DNA of 6,064 bases, from contig NZ_CAJKVK010000107.1 in NCBI RefSeq assembly GCF_905203285.1, forward strand, positions 1 to 6,064, read 5' to 3'. Positions 4,509 to 6,064 of the stretch are shown piece by piece (the stretch's first letter is position 1; each line of letters opens with the position of its first letter). A program made the position numbers and the translations under genes. The DNA comes from an uncultured Succinatimonas sp. GTDB lineage: Bacteria > Pseudomonadota > Gammaproteobacteria > Enterobacterales > Succinivibrionaceae. A model generated the notes under the pieces. The model saw only the letters and a list, made by a program, of their open reading frames with translations. It searched no databases and was not told the origin of the DNA.

Positions 4509-4637
4509 CTCTTTTGATAAAGGATCGACCTTAGGTCCCAAATCCGAAGCATTTAGATTTTAGATCATCACCAGCGTTCTTATAGAGCTGCTATACTGCA
4601 CAGCTTCGCCACTTTCTTCACCTTCGAAGCTTATATC
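4509..4637 (-). other. Non-coding stretch, possibly more tnpB debris
   Basis: This lies between the stop of the large right-hand gene and the recognisable IS 3' end. All three minus-strand frames contain stops (for example a TAA after TLVMI and another after KCFGFGT), so no gene is supported. An AGCTTCG / CGAAGCT inverted repeat (4602-4608 with 4625-4631, 16-nt loop) has no U-run. The stretch may be degraded tnpB 3' coding sequence, but I cannot align it convincingly to the left copy. Confidence 0.35.
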
Positions 4638-6064
4638 TTAAACAGAAAATTCATCATCCTCACTAACCGAAAGCACGGATTCGGAAGATGCAGCAGCGTT
4701 TTCTCTTATTGCTATCTTAAAATCCGTACATGCATAAGATCCGTCCGATCTGACAACAAAAGACTGAGAGTAGTCATAAATACTATCAGGATCAGTTTTA
4801 ATAACCAGCTCAATTGATCCGTCTTCCTGTGCTTTAATATTAAAGAGATAAGATCCATGTTCATCTGCATTACTATATGGAGGTAAAAAAATCTCACATC
4901 TGGTATCTGCAATTCCGGCTTGCGACAATAAACAGAAAACACGAGACAGCTGTATCCTGTTTTCCTCTGATAATTCATCGGTAATTTCATTTTTGCCCAT
5001 CATTTTATACACACTCAAAATAATGGACTTATACAGCATGTTCTTTTTATCCGGATCAGCTGATAAATCACGGGATGGTCTAAATACAACCTCTTCACCG
5101 TCTTTTTGAATAAAAGTAAACGAGGTTCGCCCCTTCCATCTATGAAAATCCACATCCAAAAAATAATTATTCTTTGGATTAAAATCTGTTAATGACGGGA
5201 GTTCTCCTACAGGGCAATTTAAATCTTCGCCTGAAATATCGGTTTTTTGACCTAATGCAATTTGACGAATAAGTTCCGGAGAACAACCGAAAAACGCTCC
5301 GCAATTAATCATATAAGCTATTTGAATAGGCGTTACATTATCATCATAGCCGGGAGAATCATGTATCTTTTCAAGAACTAAATTATATAAACTTTCGTAA
5401 GCCTTAATCACCACTTCATCATCAGAAACATTATCAGGCATCTCTGCTCCGCCGCTTACAATCCGATACAAATCTTTACCCTCGGGAACATAGCCACTCT
5501 TATTATAAAAATCGATAATTTGAGGAGCCGAAGACACAAGCGCATTAATTGCATCAGAATTTTTCGGATCATTGTTTGTGTACTGTTTGATTATTGCATT
5601 CATAATCCAATATTCAGACTCAGACAAAGGCGGATTTATTTTCGACAGCTTTTGAAATTCTGCCGGCAATAAATTAATTGCGTCCCCTCTTGCCAAATGC
5701 GAAACTATTCCGTTATCGCCGCCTTTTAATTGAGTCAGACTGGTAAAAGGATCATTAACTTTTGTTACATTTGCAATTTGCTTTAACTCATGAAGAACTT
5801 GAGAAGATTCATGTAACTGCGTTAATGCTCCCAGTCTGTTTTGTTCTTGAGCAATCTTACTAAGATACTGCAAAGAACTATCAACTCTATCCGCTGAAAC
5901 AGAGGACAAACAAGCAGTTAATCTGTCTTTAATCGATTGTCCTTCATAAAAAGTTTGAGCTGACAAAACAGTTGTCATATTCAAAACAAAAGTACGCAGA
6001 TTAGCCTGTGTTTGTTGATCCGCTTTCTTGAAATTAAAAGCTAATGTACCGAATTTATCCTTAA
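4638..6064 (-). CDS. Large protein of unknown function, C-terminal part, 5' end beyond right edge
   Basis: I do not recognise this protein. The frame is open without a stop from 6062 to the TAA at 4640-4638, giving at least 474 residues. An internal TTG (5984) and ATG (5978) lack a convincing ribosome site, and the codons upstream (…FGTLAFNFKKADQQTQ…) read like normal protein, so the true start is outside the window. There is no signal peptide or membrane segment in the visible part. The first ~130 residues look helical and Gln/Ser/Leu-rich, possibly coiled. The last ~110 alternate beta-strand-like segments with turns (SYLFNIKAQEDGSIELVIKT, then SFVVRSDGSYACTDF), and the final ~17 residues are a Ser/Asp/Glu tail ending DDEFSV. 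A soluble secreted or effector-like protein is possible but unproven. It is followed by IS debris and no clear terminator. Confidence 0.72.
   Translation of the reverse strand, partial: KDKFGTLAFNFKKADQQTQANLRTFVLNMTTVLSAQTFYEGQSIKDRLTACLSSVSADRVDSSLQYLSKIAQEQNRLGALTQLHESSQVLHELKQIANVTKVNDPFTSLTQLKGGDNGIVSHLARGDAINLLPAEFQKLSKINPPLSESEYWIMNAIIKQYTNNDPKNSDAINALVSSAPQIIDFYNKSGYVPEGKDLYRIVSGGAEMPDNVSDDEVVIKAYESLYNLVLEKIHDSPGYDDNVTPIQIAYMINCGAFFGCSPELIRQIALGQKTDISGEDLNCPVGELPSLTDFNPKNNYFLDVDFHRWKGRTSFTFIQKDGEEVVFRPSRDLSADPDKKNMLYKSIILSVYKMMGKNEITDELSEENRIQLSRVFCLLSQAGIADTRCEIFLPPYSNADEHGSYLFNIKAQEDGSIELVIKTDPDSIYDYSQSFVVRSDGSYACTDFKIAIRENAAASSESVLSVSEDDEFSV

Noticed and set aside
4602..4631. AGCTTCG/CGAAGCT stem as terminator of the large gene
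   Set aside because: It has a 16-nt loop and no U-run in the direction of transcription.
4712..4990. 92-codon open frame inside the large right-hand gene
   Set aside because: It overlaps the longer, compositionally normal frame on the same strand, and its translation has no family features.
5978..5984. TTG/ATG at 5984/5978 as the true start of the large right-hand gene
   Set aside because: The frame stays open and protein-like to the window edge, and there is no convincing Shine-Dalgarno sequence; the gene is better treated as 5'-partial.
1..6064. CRISPR array, tRNA or rRNA genes
   Set aside because: No regularly spaced direct repeats, tRNA cloverleaf motifs or rRNA-like conserved stretches were seen on either strand by eye.

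Overview
The window is AT-rich bacterial chromosome. It probably comes from a gammaproteobacterium: it encodes RNase T, which is essentially limited to Gammaproteobacteria, and a SodB that matches the E. coli Fe-type enzyme through the active site. The base composition, a lone HPr, and two proteins that look Firmicutes-like (YaaA and a cysteine-rich MarR regulator) fit a gut anaerobe such as a Succinivibrionaceae member. The taxon is an inference.

Layout, left to right. (1) Positions 1-115 are the 3' end of an IS200/IS605-type element: the last 24 codons of tnpB, then the structured 3' end of an omega-RNA, with a putative guide running into flanking DNA. (2) A stand-alone HPr-like phosphocarrier gene (395-652, +) follows, behind an extended -10 promoter. 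(3) Converging on it is a MarR-family repressor gene (675-1343, -) with a 13-cysteine N-terminal extension; two TTAGG-YR-CCTAA operators bracket its own promoter. (4) RNase T (1556-2287, +) and Fe-superoxide dismutase (2419-2991, +) follow. (5) A strong hairpin terminator separates sodB from a convergent two-gene unit on the minus strand, yaaA then bcp, which overlap by 14 bp. (6) The 386-nt gap 4252-4637 carries several inverted repeats and a decayed second copy of the IS200/IS605 3' end, in the opposite orientation to the first. (7) From 4638 to the right edge runs the C-terminal part (at least 474 residues) of a large unrecognised protein on the minus strand; its frame is still open at the edge.

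Functionally, sodB, bcp and yaaA form an oxidative-stress neighbourhood: SodB converts superoxide to peroxide, Bcp/PrxQ reduces peroxides, and YaaA is known in E. coli to limit unincorporated iron during peroxide stress. RNase T is RNA-processing housekeeping. The MarR protein appears mainly autoregulatory, since no target gene shares its operon or operators here.

No complete new defence or mobile system is visible. The points most worth following are the paired inverted omega-RNA-like ends, the cysteine-rich MarR regulator with its clean double operator, and the large unidentified protein at the right edge.
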